Source: Cohnella sp. SGD-V74
GTDB taxonomy: Bacteria; Bacillota; Bacilli; Paenibacillales; Paenibacillaceae
Direction of reading: 5' to 3'
DNA: 64,000 nucleotides
Assembly (NCBI RefSeq): GCF_003001675.1
Contig: NZ_PVYW01000027.1
Coordinates: forward strand, 1-64,000
Shown here: positions 1 through 7,657 of the stretch, piece after piece
Numbering within the stretch: the stretch's first letter is position 1
How the letters are laid out: every line of letters begins with the position of its first letter
Program-made: the position numbers and the translations under genes
Notes under the pieces: generated by a model
Database searches by the model: none
Told to the model about the DNA's origin: nothing
The model's input: the letters and a program-made list of their open reading frames with translations, nothing else

Positions 1-440
1 CGTTTGCAATAGACGGAATCCGAAACGCGAACAATGCCCGATAGCAGCCGATTCGATTCTCTCGCAGCCATGGCGCGGCGAATTTTGTGACAGATTAACC
101 ATGCTGTTTTGTAGGTGACATGGATCGCTTCGGAGAGCTGGCGGGCATTCACGCAGCGGGGCTGGGCATGCAGAAATATGGCCTGGAACCAACGATGAAG
201 AGGCGTACGGCTGCCCTCCATAATGGTGCCGGCGATCAAGGAAGTTTGCGTATGGCAGGAGCGACATTCGTAGAGCGGAATCCGACGGGTGGAAATGAGA
301 TAGAAAAACGGGTGGTTACAGCGCGGACAGCGAAAGCCGTCGGGCCACTTCATCTCGAATAGAACAGAGAAACAATCCGCTTCCTCCTTATAGACGGAAC
401 AAAATTTTTGGAATTTCTCCGCGGCTTCTTTAAGGCTCAT
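1..440 (-). CDS. IS1595-like zinc-ribbon transposase, N-terminal part (runs off the window)
   Basis: Open from an ATG at 440 to the left window edge, 146 codons, no stop. The translation has a zinc ribbon (CPRC near residue 38 and CRSC near residue 60) followed by a segment of the type QTSLIAGTIMEGSRTPLHRW, which is typical of the N-terminus of IS1595/ISXO2-type transposases, then a helix-turn-helix-like stretch (SEAIHVTYKTAWLICHKIRRAM). The DDE-like catalytic part would lie outside the window, so it cannot be said whether the protein is complete. The start is supported by AAGGGAG eight bases upstream. A promoter with an overlapping LexA box precedes it. The family call rests on the ribbon and the linker; a domesticated zinc-ribbon protein is possible. 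Confidence 0.72.
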   Translation of the reverse strand, partial: MSLKEAAEKFQKFCSVYKEEADCFSVLFEMKWPDGFRCPRCNHPFFYLISTRRIPLYECRSCHTQTSLIAGTIMEGSRTPLHRWFQAIFLHAQPRCVNARQLSEAIHVTYKTAWLICHKIRRAMAARESNRLLSGIVRVSDSVYCK

Positions 441-463
441 ACGAATCTCCCTTCCGCATTAAA

Positions 464-513
464 CGAACGTTTGTTCTCTACTCAATTATACCAAACTCTT
501 GTTCTTATTTAAA
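464..513 (-). promoter_or_regulatory. SigA promoter overlapped by a LexA (SOS) box
   Basis: On the minus strand there is a -10 TATAAT (490-485) and a -35 TTTAAA (513-508) with a 17-base spacer. Directly downstream, at 464-477, lies CGAACGTTTGTTCT read on the plus strand, which keeps the GAAC-N4-GTTC core of the Bacillota LexA/DinR box. Its position over the expected start site would allow repression by LexA and induction on DNA damage. Only the transposase-like gene ending at the left edge lies downstream. Confidence 0.7.
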
Positions 514-553
514 GTTGAAATTAGTTAATTTTTCTTTTTACCATCATGATTTC

Positions 554-875
554 CAACTGACTCAAAGGGATATCGGCAAAAGGAGCGAAATGTGAACGGG
601 AAGAAGTAGACGGACTGATCGAAAGGGATAGCGACAAAAGGAGCGAAAAGTGGAACGGTGAGGGGCAGACGGACTGACGGAAGGGGATAGCGGCAAAGGG
701 GGCGAAATGTGAACGGGAAGAAGGAGACGGACTGATCGAAAGGGATAGCGACAAAAGGAGCGAAAACGGAACGGGGAGGAGTGGACGGACTGACGGAAGG
801 GGATAGCGACAAAAGGAGCGAAAAGTGGAACGGGAAGAAGCAGGCGGACTGAAGGAAGGGGATAGCATGAAAGGG
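554..875. repeat. Tandem repeat, 58-59 bp purine-rich unit, about 5.5 copies
   Basis: The heptamer GGACTGA (or a close variant) begins at 554, 612, 671, 729, 787 and 846, giving steps of 58, 59, 58, 58 and 59. Each unit continues with GAAAGGGATAGCGACAAAAG, then GGAGCGAAA and an AACGGG-GAAG stretch. The plus strand is almost pure A/G, so the minus strand has no stop codons in several frames and yields long spurious frames. There are no unique spacers, so it is not a CRISPR array. The remaining intergenic sequence between 876 and 1102 shows nothing recognisable. Confidence 0.85.
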
Positions 876-1102
876 GAGAAAGGAGAAGAGGCGACGAGAA
901 GACGAGAGGGGGGCCGTTGTTCCCCGTCGCACTGTCGTTCGCTGAGTGAGTACGCCTCGTCGGCCGTATCTCATGTGTTCTGGACCAAAGTCTAATGCCT
1001 GCTGGACGAAAGTTCGGAAACGAACCCGACGCGGAACGATGGGAGCGGGGGAAGCGGCGAGATACAATGAAGCTAAAGCAAAACGGAGGCGGAGGAACGG
1101 AC

Positions 1103-1798
1103 ATGCAAAATCAACCGGAATGGTCGGCGGGCAACGCGGGGTGGACGAGAGGAACTGCGGCGCTGCGGCGCGGCTTCGGCAGTGCCAGACAGAATGTCTG
1201 GATGACGTGGGAGAGGACGGCTGCTTGGGCGATGAAGCTGACGAGCGAGCATGCGCTGTACGCGGGGATCTGCATCGTGATGGTCAAAAGGTATAAGGGA
1301 GAGCCGTTCGTCTGCGAGGATGGGACCCGGATCGAACGTGGAGACCAGATCGGCGAGCTGCACCTGAACAACGGGAAGGTGCTGGCGCTGACGCGGGAAC
1401 TCGGCGCGGATCGGGCAGCGCTTCAGACGGCGCGCCTGGCGCGGAATTCGCTTAAGGAAATCCGGCGGGAGCTGGACGGTCGGCCGGAGCTGGCCGGGAT
1501 CAAGGCGCTCGTTGGGGTCACGATTCTTCATCGGGGACTGACGCACGGTCTCGGATTTGAACAGCGTCCGCTTGCTTCGAAGCGGTTCGAGAAGCTGACG
1601 TCGATCTATTTGAAGCTGCTTCTCCGCTTCATGCATCCGAACGGACTGGCGCGCAGCGAGCGGAGCAGGCTGAAGCTGACCCCGGTGATGCTCGTCTGCA
1701 CACGCGGCAATCTCGCTCGCAAGTTCGGGCCTAAGCCGGAGCTCCGGCAGCAGCACGAGGGCGGATCGTCCGCCTGCGAGAGTTTAGCCTCTGGATAA
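1103..1798 (+). CDS. YkoP-like domain protein
   Basis: 231 residues from the ATG at 1103, chosen because GGAGG sits seven bases upstream; an earlier in-frame ATG at 1067 lacks such a site. The central part (VKRYKGEPFVCEDGTRIERGDQIGELHLNN) resembles the YkoP-like domain that in Bacillaceae occurs near or fused to polysaccharide deacetylases. No signal peptide, no long membrane segment; the N-terminus is Trp-rich and the C-terminus basic. The stop lies just before the PAP2 gene, whose ribosome binding site overlaps it, so the two are probably cotranscribed. Molecular function unknown. A long frame on the opposite strand (1756-1073) has no recognisable domain and is taken as a shadow. Confidence 0.65.
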   Translation: MQNQPEWSAGNAGWTRGTAALRRGFGSARQNVWMTWERTAAWAMKLTSEHALYAGICIVMVKRYKGEPFVCEDGTRIERGDQIGELHLNNGKVLALTRELGADRAALQTARLARNSLKEIRRELDGRPELAGIKALVGVTILHRGLTHGLGFEQRPLASKRFEKLTSIYLKLLLRFMHPNGLARSERSRLKLTPVMLVCTRGNLARKFGPKPELRQQHEGGSSACESLASG

Positions 1799-1810
1799 GG
1801 AGTGAGCAAG

Positions 1811-2491
1811 TTGAATGCAACCCCGATCGAATCGCGAGCCCAGTCCGTCAAGCGAGGGGCGGCGGCTTGGCGGCCCCTGCTGTGGCTGCTGCTTATTCCG
1901 GCTATTAATCTGCTGTACGTTCTGCAGAACCGGGCGGCGGGCAATGCGAGGTCGCTCGTAACCGAAGTCGACGGGAGTATTCCGTTCGTGCCGGCATTCG
2001 CGCTGCCTTACTCGCTGTGGTACCCGTTCCTGTTCGTCGTATTCGTTCTTGTTCTTCGCAAGGACAAGAGGGAATATTTCCGGCTGCTGCTGGCGTTTTG
2101 CCTCGGCTTACTGCTGTCGAACCTCGTTTTCCTGGTGTTTCAGACGACCGTTCCCCGCCCCGAGATCGGGACGGAAGGTTTTTTCCACGGGATTGTCTCT
2201 TTTATTTATGCCAACGACCAGCCTTACAACTGCTTTCCGAGCGTGCACGTGCTGACGAGCGCACTTATGATTTACGGCGCTCGCCGATTAGGAATGGCGG
2301 CGAAAATCCCGATCGCGGTCGTGGCCGTCAGCATTATCGTTTCGACGGTGTTTATCAAGCAGCATGTGATCGCGGACGTTATGGCCGGGCTGCTTGCCGC
2401 CAAGCTCGTCTTCTGGCTGGCCGGGGAGCTCATCAGGCGGTTCGAACGAAGAAGAGAGCTATCGGAAACGATGAAGAGAGCTGTCGGATAA
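1811..2491 (+). CDS. PAP2-family membrane phosphatase
   Basis: 226 residues. Start TTG at 1811 is preferred over GTG 1802 because AAGGAG lies eight bases before it. Five to six hydrophobic segments are visible. Two pieces of the PAP2 signature are present: CFPSVHVLTS near residue 150 (the SxxH motif) and KQHVIADV near residue 190 (the HxxxD motif). Such proteins dephosphorylate lipid phosphates (phosphatidic acid, undecaprenyl pyrophosphate or inositol lipids) on the outer membrane face. The arrangement with aromatic residues between motifs resembles the inositol phosphorylceramide synthase-like subgroup. Cotranscribed with the YkoP-like gene. Confidence 0.85.
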   Translation: MNATPIESRAQSVKRGAAAWRPLLWLLLIPAINLLYVLQNRAAGNARSLVTEVDGSIPFVPAFALPYSLWYPFLFVVFVLVLRKDKREYFRLLLAFCLGLLLSNLVFLVFQTTVPRPEIGTEGFFHGIVSFIYANDQPYNCFPSVHVLTSALMIYGARRLGMAAKIPIAVVAVSIIVSTVFIKQHVIADVMAGLLAAKLVFWLAGELIRRFERRRELSETMKRAVG

Positions 2492-2530
2492 GTAAACAAA
2501 GTATCAGACAGCTCAGCTTCCTCATCAGCT

Positions 2531-4240
2531 TCAGGTCTGAGGCCGCAGCGCTCGATGAAGCCGCCAGATCACAATGCCGACGAGAGCCGGGGTGAGGAGG
2601 CTGAAGACGCCTCCGGCGAAATCGCCCGGCAAGCCGTCGAACATCATCTGCATGCCCATCAGAATCGCATCGAGCGTTACATGCGCGAAAATGACGGCCA
2701 TCAAACCGAAACGCAGCATAAACCAGCCGAACAGGAACGACAGCAGCACGAGTTCGATGACGCGCGTGTAAACCGGATAGACCGCGTAGCCGACATGGCC
2801 GAGCGCCCAGAACAGTCCGGGCGGCACGATGGCGACCGTCGTCAGGACGACGACCGTTCGGGCCGAAGGCTCGCCGCCTTTCAGCTTGCGCGCGAGGCCG
2901 ACGAACCAACTGCGGAATACCCCGATGCCGAACAGCCGGCTCTGCAGCTCCTCCGATATGCCCGCGCACCAAGCCAGCAGCGGCAGCAACAACGGAATAC
3001 TCATGTTGTACATCGACTGTGTGGCGTCCGAAGAGGCGAAAGCGCCCAGGCTCTTTTCCAGCACGAGCAGGATGACGGACTGGGCCCCCAGCAAAATAAA
3101 GGCGAGGAAATAGCCTTCCTTCATGCTCTTCAGCACCGCTTCCCCGTAACCCGATTCCCGCCATCTCGGCCAGAGCGAGTGGCCCATCGATTTCCACAAG
3201 CCGTCTCCGCCGACGGCCGAGAAATAAGTGAGCAGCGCCATCGCCGCGTAAGTGACAAGGCTGACCGTAAGATTAACGGTATCCCCTACGCTGATCCCCG
3301 ATTCCCAAGTTCCCGCGCGCAGGCCGGGAATCATGTTATAGGTCAGGCCCGCGTACAGCGCGAAAAAGACGGAAGCGAGGAAAATGCCCCTGCGGTAGGA
3401 AGTATGACTGCCATGAGTCCCCGCATAGACGATCGCCAGGATGAACAGCAGCACTTGGGGCAAAATGAAGCCGAATACCGACAATCTCGTCGCCCAGCGT
3501 TCTTGCCCCTCCATGTACTCGGTGAACGCCTCCGGCAAATCGACCCGGTAATCGACCGCTCCCCCTTGCCATATCGGGAAAGATGAACTCGTCAGGCGGA
3601 AGGGCGCGGGAGTGGCGACTTGAAGCTTAAGCTCGGCTTCCCCGATCGCCGCTTGCCGGGAGACGTATTCGAAAGCTCCTCCGTCGGTCGTTCCGCCGGC
3701 CCATTCCCAATCGTTCGTGCGAATTCCGAACCAGGAAGCGTACTGCAGCGCGTTCGCGGCTTGTTCGGCCGTCGGCTCCTCCGACGAGAATATAGATTCG
3801 CCGGCAGCAGAGTCGGAATCCGCGCCCAAGTGACGCCAAGCGACCAGGCTGCCCGACTCCATGTGGAGCGAGACGGTTAGCGCCCCGGGCACCCCGTCCG
3901 CGTACAATTCAACGACGTAGACGTCGGTGGGAGTTACCGCGGCCCACTGCTTATTGTACGAGTCTGTCAACGCATGTTTGGAGAAGTAGCCGTTCGTTTT
4001 GCCGTCCGTCATATGCGTGACCGTCGTCTTTTTTACGTCGGAGGCTTGGATGTTGAATTTGTCGGCGGCCCATTGGATCGCCCGCTGCTCCGCTTCGGCT
4101 CTTGTGAGCACGGGGGCGGTGTGCATGGAAAACAATTGCCCTGTTATGGGGAACACTTGGATCAATAAAAACAATGCCAGTCCGATCGCGGCCGTCCAAA
4201 CCCAGCGTTTGTCCAGCGGAAGCGGTCGATTTTCGATCAT
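2531..4240 (-). CDS. CPBP-family intramembrane glutamic protease with an N-terminal extracellular domain
   Basis: 569 residues. The C-terminal membrane half carries the CPBP (Abi/Rce1) motifs: EELQSR at about 430-435, FWALGH at about 477-482 and HVTLD at about 520-524. Residue 12-30 is a membrane anchor; residues 45-250 are predicted extracytoplasmic and contain a PepSY-like pattern (TRAEAEQRAIQWAADKF). Family members are membrane endopeptidases acting on prenylated proteins, bacteriocins or regulatory substrates; the substrate here is unknown. GAGGAGAG lies upstream of the ATG. Convergent with the PAP2 gene and divergent from the ktr leader. Confidence 0.85.
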   Translation of the reverse strand: MIENRPLPLDKRWVWTAAIGLALFLLIQVFPITGQLFSMHTAPVLTRAEAEQRAIQWAADKFNIQASDVKKTTVTHMTDGKTNGYFSKHALTDSYNKQWAAVTPTDVYVVELYADGVPGALTVSLHMESGSLVAWRHLGADSDSAAGESIFSSEEPTAEQAANALQYASWFGIRTNDWEWAGGTTDGGAFEYVSRQAAIGEAELKLQVATPAPFRLTSSSFPIWQGGAVDYRVDLPEAFTEYMEGQERWATRLSVFGFILPQVLLFILAIVYAGTHGSHTSYRRGIFLASVFFALYAGLTYNMIPGLRAGTWESGISVGDTVNLTVSLVTYAAMALLTYFSAVGGDGLWKSMGHSLWPRWRESGYGEAVLKSMKEGYFLAFILLGAQSVILLVLEKSLGAFASSDATQSMYNMSIPLLLPLLAWCAGISEELQSRLFGIGVFRSWFVGLARKLKGGEPSARTVVVLTTVAIVPPGLFWALGHVGYAVYPVYTRVIELVLLSFLFGWFMLRFGLMAVIFAHVTLDAILMGMQMMFDGLPGDFAGGVFSLLTPALVGIVIWRLHRALRPQT

Positions 4241-4443
4241 TCGGTTTCTCTCCTCGCCTGCAGAAATTCAAGTAAACGTATACAGTGGCTTCGTTCTTAA
4301 CGTCTGCCGATTTTTTCATTTAGTATCTCGTATTTTCGGCGAAAATGAAAGCAAACGAAGCGATAATGACTGTCCGATGGCTAATCCTTCGGATAATTAT
4401 GCGAAAAAATGCCTAAACGAGCCGGATTGCCCCCTTTTTGACG

Positions 4444-4472
4444 TTGTTCCTCCGCGGGGTAAAGACTATAAT
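4444..4472 (+). promoter_or_regulatory. Promoter of the ktrBA leader
   Basis: TATAAT at 4467-4472 with TTGTTC at 4444-4449 and a 17-base spacer. The TTGACG at 4438-4443 would give too long a spacer. Transcription would start near 4479, just upstream of the riboswitch. The region 4241-4437 between this promoter and the protease gene holds no recognised gene. Confidence 0.55.
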
Positions 4473-4494
4473 GCGGTGGTACGTCTTTTATCCG

Positions 4495-4665
4495 ATAGAA
4501 CGGCCGAATTTCTGCATGCAGAAAACGGGGGAACCAACGGACGACGTGTACAAGAACTATTGTATTCGGACATCCCGGGGTGAATTCCGACCGCGACCGA
4601 CGCGGAGGATAGGGCAGCCTGTTCGAGCCCGAACCCGACAGCTAACCTCGTAGGCGCTATACGAA
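4495..4665 (+). promoter_or_regulatory. c-di-AMP riboswitch (ydaO-yuaA type)
   Basis: The conserved blocks of the ydaO/yuaA leader appear in the right order: GGGGGAACCAACG near 4528, CGGGGTGAATTCC near 4576, GGGCAGCC near 4612, and GAACCCGACAGCTAACCTCG (4631-4650) followed by TAGGCG. Members of this class bind c-di-AMP and switch off downstream expression. In Bacillus the same class precedes ktrAB, which fits the downstream potassium transporter genes here. A Rho-independent terminator follows, giving the expression platform. Confidence 0.93.
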
Positions 4666-4686
4666 CAGGAATCGCGTGCAGTGATG

Positions 4687-4711
4687 GCACTGGGGTTCCA
4701 GTGCTTTTTTT
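4687..4711 (+). terminator. Intrinsic terminator of the c-di-AMP riboswitch
   Basis: Perfect 7-bp stem GCACTGG / CCAGTGC with a GGTT loop followed by seven T residues. It ends 73 bases before ktrB, so ligand-controlled termination would block the ktr genes. Confidence 0.9.
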
Positions 4712-4784
4712 GCGTCTGGAGGAAGCCAAAGGCGTTTTTGCTTATTTGCGTAAAAAAGCGACGGGTGCAGCCGAGGTGGATTAA

Positions 4785-6128
4785 TTGTTAAAAAAAGCGG
4801 TGCGATGGTTGTATGCTTCTCCTCCGAGAATATTGCTGCTCGGATTTTCTTTCATTATATTGACGGGGGCCGTGCTGCTTATGCTTCCCGTCGCGTCCGA
4901 GAACCGGGAGCCGATCTCTTTCGTGGACGCCTTGTTCACCGCGACTTCGGCGACATGCGTGACCGGTCTTGTGCTGTTCGATACGGGCTCTCACTTCTCC
5001 ACGTTTGGCCATTGGGTCATCTTGCTGCTGATCCAGATCGGCGGCATCGGCTTCATGACGATGGCCACGCTGTTTGCGCTGATTTTGCGGAGGCGGATTT
5101 CGCTCAAGGAACGGCTGGTTTTGCAGGAATCGCTGAATCAGGGCAGCATCGAAGGGCTCGTCCGGCTCGTGCGCAAAGTCATCTTCTACGCGCTGGCGCT
5201 GGAGCTGGCCGGAGCGGTGCTGTACACGATCCGCTTCGCGTTCGACATGCCGTTCGGCCAGGCGGTCTACCACGGCGTATTCCACGCGATTTCCATTTTC
5301 AACAACGCGGGCTTCGATCTGTCCGGGAACGGCAGCAGTTTCATTCGGTATTCCGAGGACTTCTATATCAATATCGTGTCGATGGCGTTGATCGTGCTTG
5401 GAGGATTTGGTTTTATCGTGCTGGCCGACCTGTTCGATTATCGGCAAAAAAGGAAATTTTCTTTGCACACGAAAGTCGTGCTCAGCGTCTCCGCCGGATT
5501 GATCGTCGTCGGGGCGCTGGTCATCCTGATCTTCGAATTCACGAACGGGCGCACGATCGGAGACGAGCATTTCGCGCACAAGGTGCTGTCCGCGCTGTTC
5601 CAATCCGTGACGACCCGCTCTGGCGGCGTCTCCACCGTGGAAATTGCCGAGCTGCGCCAAGCGACGCAATTTTTCATCGTCATTCTGATGTTTATCGGAG
5701 CTTCCCCGGGTTCGACGGGCGGAGGGATCAAGACGACGACGTTCGCTGTGCTGGTCGGCGCGGTGCTGGCGATGATGCGAGGCAAGGAGGACGTCGTGCT
5801 GTTCCGGCTGCGGCTCGCCCAGGAGAGGGTGTACAAAGCGATTACCGTTACGCTGTTCTGTATCGGGATCGTGCTGGCGGGAACGATGCTGCTCGCGACG
5901 ACCGAGGATGCCAGCTTCCTGAAAATTCTGTTCGAAGCGACGTCGGCGTTCGGCACCGTCGGATTATCGATGGGATTGACCGCGGACTTGAGCTTGGCAG
6001 GCAAGCTGACGATTATTGTTCTGATGTTTATCGGGCGCCTGGGGCCGCTTACGTTGACTTACGCATTGGGGCCTAAGCAGGGACGATCGCTTTACCGTTA
6101 CGCGGAAGGTAAAATCATCATCGGGTAG
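4785..6128 (+). CDS. ktrB: KtrB/TrkH-type potassium channel subunit
   Basis: 447 residues, the usual KtrB length, starting at TTG 4785 with GAGGTGG upstream. The four pore-loop filters are seen at about 57-62 (TCVTGL), 173-178 (NNAGFD), 276-284 (TTRSGGVST) and 390-395 (GTVGLS). The gating loop GSTGGGIKTTT (about 310-320) interrupts the third repeat. It forms the membrane-embedded, sodium-dependent K+ path and works with the cytoplasmic RCK ring KtrA, whose gene starts 13 bases downstream. Transcription lies under the c-di-AMP riboswitch, so uptake should fall when c-di-AMP is high. TrkH-family symbols vary; KtrD is an alternative name. Confidence 0.95.
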   Translation: MLKKAVRWLYASPPRILLLGFSFIILTGAVLLMLPVASENREPISFVDALFTATSATCVTGLVLFDTGSHFSTFGHWVILLLIQIGGIGFMTMATLFALILRRRISLKERLVLQESLNQGSIEGLVRLVRKVIFYALALELAGAVLYTIRFAFDMPFGQAVYHGVFHAISIFNNAGFDLSGNGSSFIRYSEDFYINIVSMALIVLGGFGFIVLADLFDYRQKRKFSLHTKVVLSVSAGLIVVGALVILIFEFTNGRTIGDEHFAHKVLSALFQSVTTRSGGVSTVEIAELRQATQFFIVILMFIGASPGSTGGGIKTTTFAVLVGAVLAMMRGKEDVVLFRLRLAQERVYKAITVTLFCIGIVLAGTMLLATTEDASFLKILFEATSAFGTVGLSMGLTADLSLAGKLTIIVLMFIGRLGPLTLTYALGPKQGRSLYRYAEGKIIIG

Positions 6129-6141
6129 AGGACGGAGAAAG

Positions 6142-6810
6142 ATGAAGTTGAATCAATTCGTTATCATCGGTCTGGGCAGGTTCGGTTCCAGTCTGGGCCG
6201 GGAATTGATCAGATTGGGGTACGAAGTGCTCGGCGTGGACCGGGACGAGGAAAAGGTGCAGGAGCTGGCCGGCGTGCTGACGCACGCGATCATGGCGGAC
6301 GCGACGGAGGAGGAAGTGCTGCGCTCCATTGGGGCGCGAAATTTCGACTGCGGCGTCGTAGCGATCGGCGACGATATCCAGGCGAGCATTCTGGCGACGA
6401 TTCTGCTGAAGGAGCTCGGAGTGAAGAAGGTCGTGGCCAAGGCGGTGTCCGATCTGCACGGCCGGGTGCTGGAGCGGATGGGCGTCGACCGGGTCATCTA
6501 TCCGGAGCGGGACATGGGCGTACGCGTCGCTCATCAGCTCGTCTCGCCCAACCTGCTCGATTACATCGAACTGTCCAAGAAGTATACGATCGCGGAGCTG
6601 GCGGTGCCGCAATGCTGGTCCGGCAAATCGCTGGAGGACGTCGACTTGCGCGGCAAATTCGGCTGCAGCATCGTGGCGATCAACAAGCCGCAAGGCATGA
6701 TCATCGCGCCGGCGGCCAAGGACGTATTGTCCGCGGAGGACGTCATGGTGCTGATCGGCACGAACGATCAGATCGGGCAATGCCAGGAGTCGTTCGATTC
6801 CGGTGAATGA
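6142..6810 (+). CDS. ktrA: KtrA-type RCK regulatory subunit of potassium uptake
   Basis: 222 residues. RCK_N Rossmann domain with GLGRFGSSLG at residues 10-19 and the acidic residue of VDRDEEK closing the nucleotide site; RCK_C domain from about 140 to 215. KtrA forms an octameric ring that gates KtrB in response to ATP/ADP and, through RCK_C, to c-di-AMP. Thus both the transcript and the protein of this operon may read c-di-AMP. The gene follows ktrB directly with GGAGAAAG before its ATG. Confidence 0.95.
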   Translation: MKLNQFVIIGLGRFGSSLGRELIRLGYEVLGVDRDEEKVQELAGVLTHAIMADATEEEVLRSIGARNFDCGVVAIGDDIQASILATILLKELGVKKVVAKAVSDLHGRVLERMGVDRVIYPERDMGVRVAHQLVSPNLLDYIELSKKYTIAELAVPQCWSGKSLEDVDLRGKFGCSIVAINKPQGMIIAPAAKDVLSAEDVMVLIGTNDQIGQCQESFDSGE

Positions 6811-6866
6811 AAACCATTCCGTTCGCTCAGGCTAGTGATAGGATGAGCGGGATGGAGGGATCGGCG

Positions 6867-7646
6867 ATGAAGATGAAGCGCCTTGGAAGAGCGGTGATGG
6901 TGCTGGCGAGCGCCGTCACCTTTTTAGCGTTGTGGGGCGGTTCTGCAGCCCCGGTCCGCGCCGAACAGTCGAAGCCTTCCGGCATCCACTGGACCGAGTG
7001 GGAGCGCAAATACGAAGGCGTATTTGTGCTGTCCGCTTCGCGCGAGTCCCGCAAAGTCGCTTTGACGTTCGACGACGTGCCCGATCCCCGTTACACGCCG
7101 CAAGTTCTGGACGTTCTGAAGCGCAAAGGAGTTCGAGCCAGCTTTTTTGTCGTCGGCACGCGCGCGCGCAAATATCCCGATTTGGTCAAACGGATTCATC
7201 GGGAAGGCCACGACATCGGCAATCATTCCTACAGCCACCCCGACTTTTCGAAGATGTCGCTTGCACGGGTGCAGGAACAGATCTTGAGGGCGGAGGCTGC
7301 GATTGCCGCGGCGGTTGGCTTCAGACCGCGGCTTGTCCGTCCGCCGTACGGGGAAATCGTGCCGAGACAGCTGGAGTGGGCGAAAAAGCGGGGCTATACG
7401 GTCGTCAATTGGGATGTCGATTCGTCGGACTGGCGGCAGCTAAGCGCGAACCAGGTGTTCCGCAACGTGACCCGCGCGGTCAAGCCGGGCTCCGTCGTGC
7501 TGATGCATGCCGGCGGAGGGGACGGCCAGAATTTGTCCGGCACGGTCGCGGCGCTTCCGAGAATTATCGATTGGCTGCGCGAGCACGATTACGAGCCGGT
7601 CGCGTTAACGGAGCTGCTGAACTTGCCGGAGAAGCGGGGGCGGTGA
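6867..7646 (+). CDS. Secreted polysaccharide deacetylase (NodB domain)
   Basis: 259 residues from ATG 6867, chosen because GGAGG lies eight bases upstream and because it begins a clean signal peptide (KMKRLGRAVMVLASAVTFLALWG, cleavage after VRA). An earlier ATG at 6807 overlaps the ktrA stop. NodB motifs: TFDDVPD near residue 66, metal-binding HSYSH near 119, RPPYG near 153, DVDSSDW near 173 and LMHAGG near 200. It should remove acetyl groups from a cell-wall glycan such as peptidoglycan N-acetylglucosamine or N-acetylmuramic acid. Position behind ktrBA suggests read-through transcription, without an evident functional link. Confidence 0.9.
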   Translation: MKMKRLGRAVMVLASAVTFLALWGGSAAPVRAEQSKPSGIHWTEWERKYEGVFVLSASRESRKVALTFDDVPDPRYTPQVLDVLKRKGVRASFFVVGTRARKYPDLVKRIHREGHDIGNHSYSHPDFSKMSLARVQEQILRAEAAIAAAVGFRPRLVRPPYGEIVPRQLEWAKKRGYTVVNWDVDSSDWRQLSANQVFRNVTRAVKPGSVVLMHAGGGDGQNLSGTVAALPRIIDWLREHDYEPVALTELLNLPEKRGR

Positions 7647-7657
7647 ACCCGCCCCCT

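Noticed and set aside
554..875. Possible CRISPR array
   Set aside because: The repeats are contiguous with a 58-59 bp unit and no unique spacers; no cas gene is present.
521..1104. Three overlapping long minus-strand frames (about 115-180 codons)
   Set aside because: They arise because the plus strand is nearly pure purine, so the complement lacks stop codons. The translations are Ser/Pro/Phe-rich copies of the tandem repeat with no domain.
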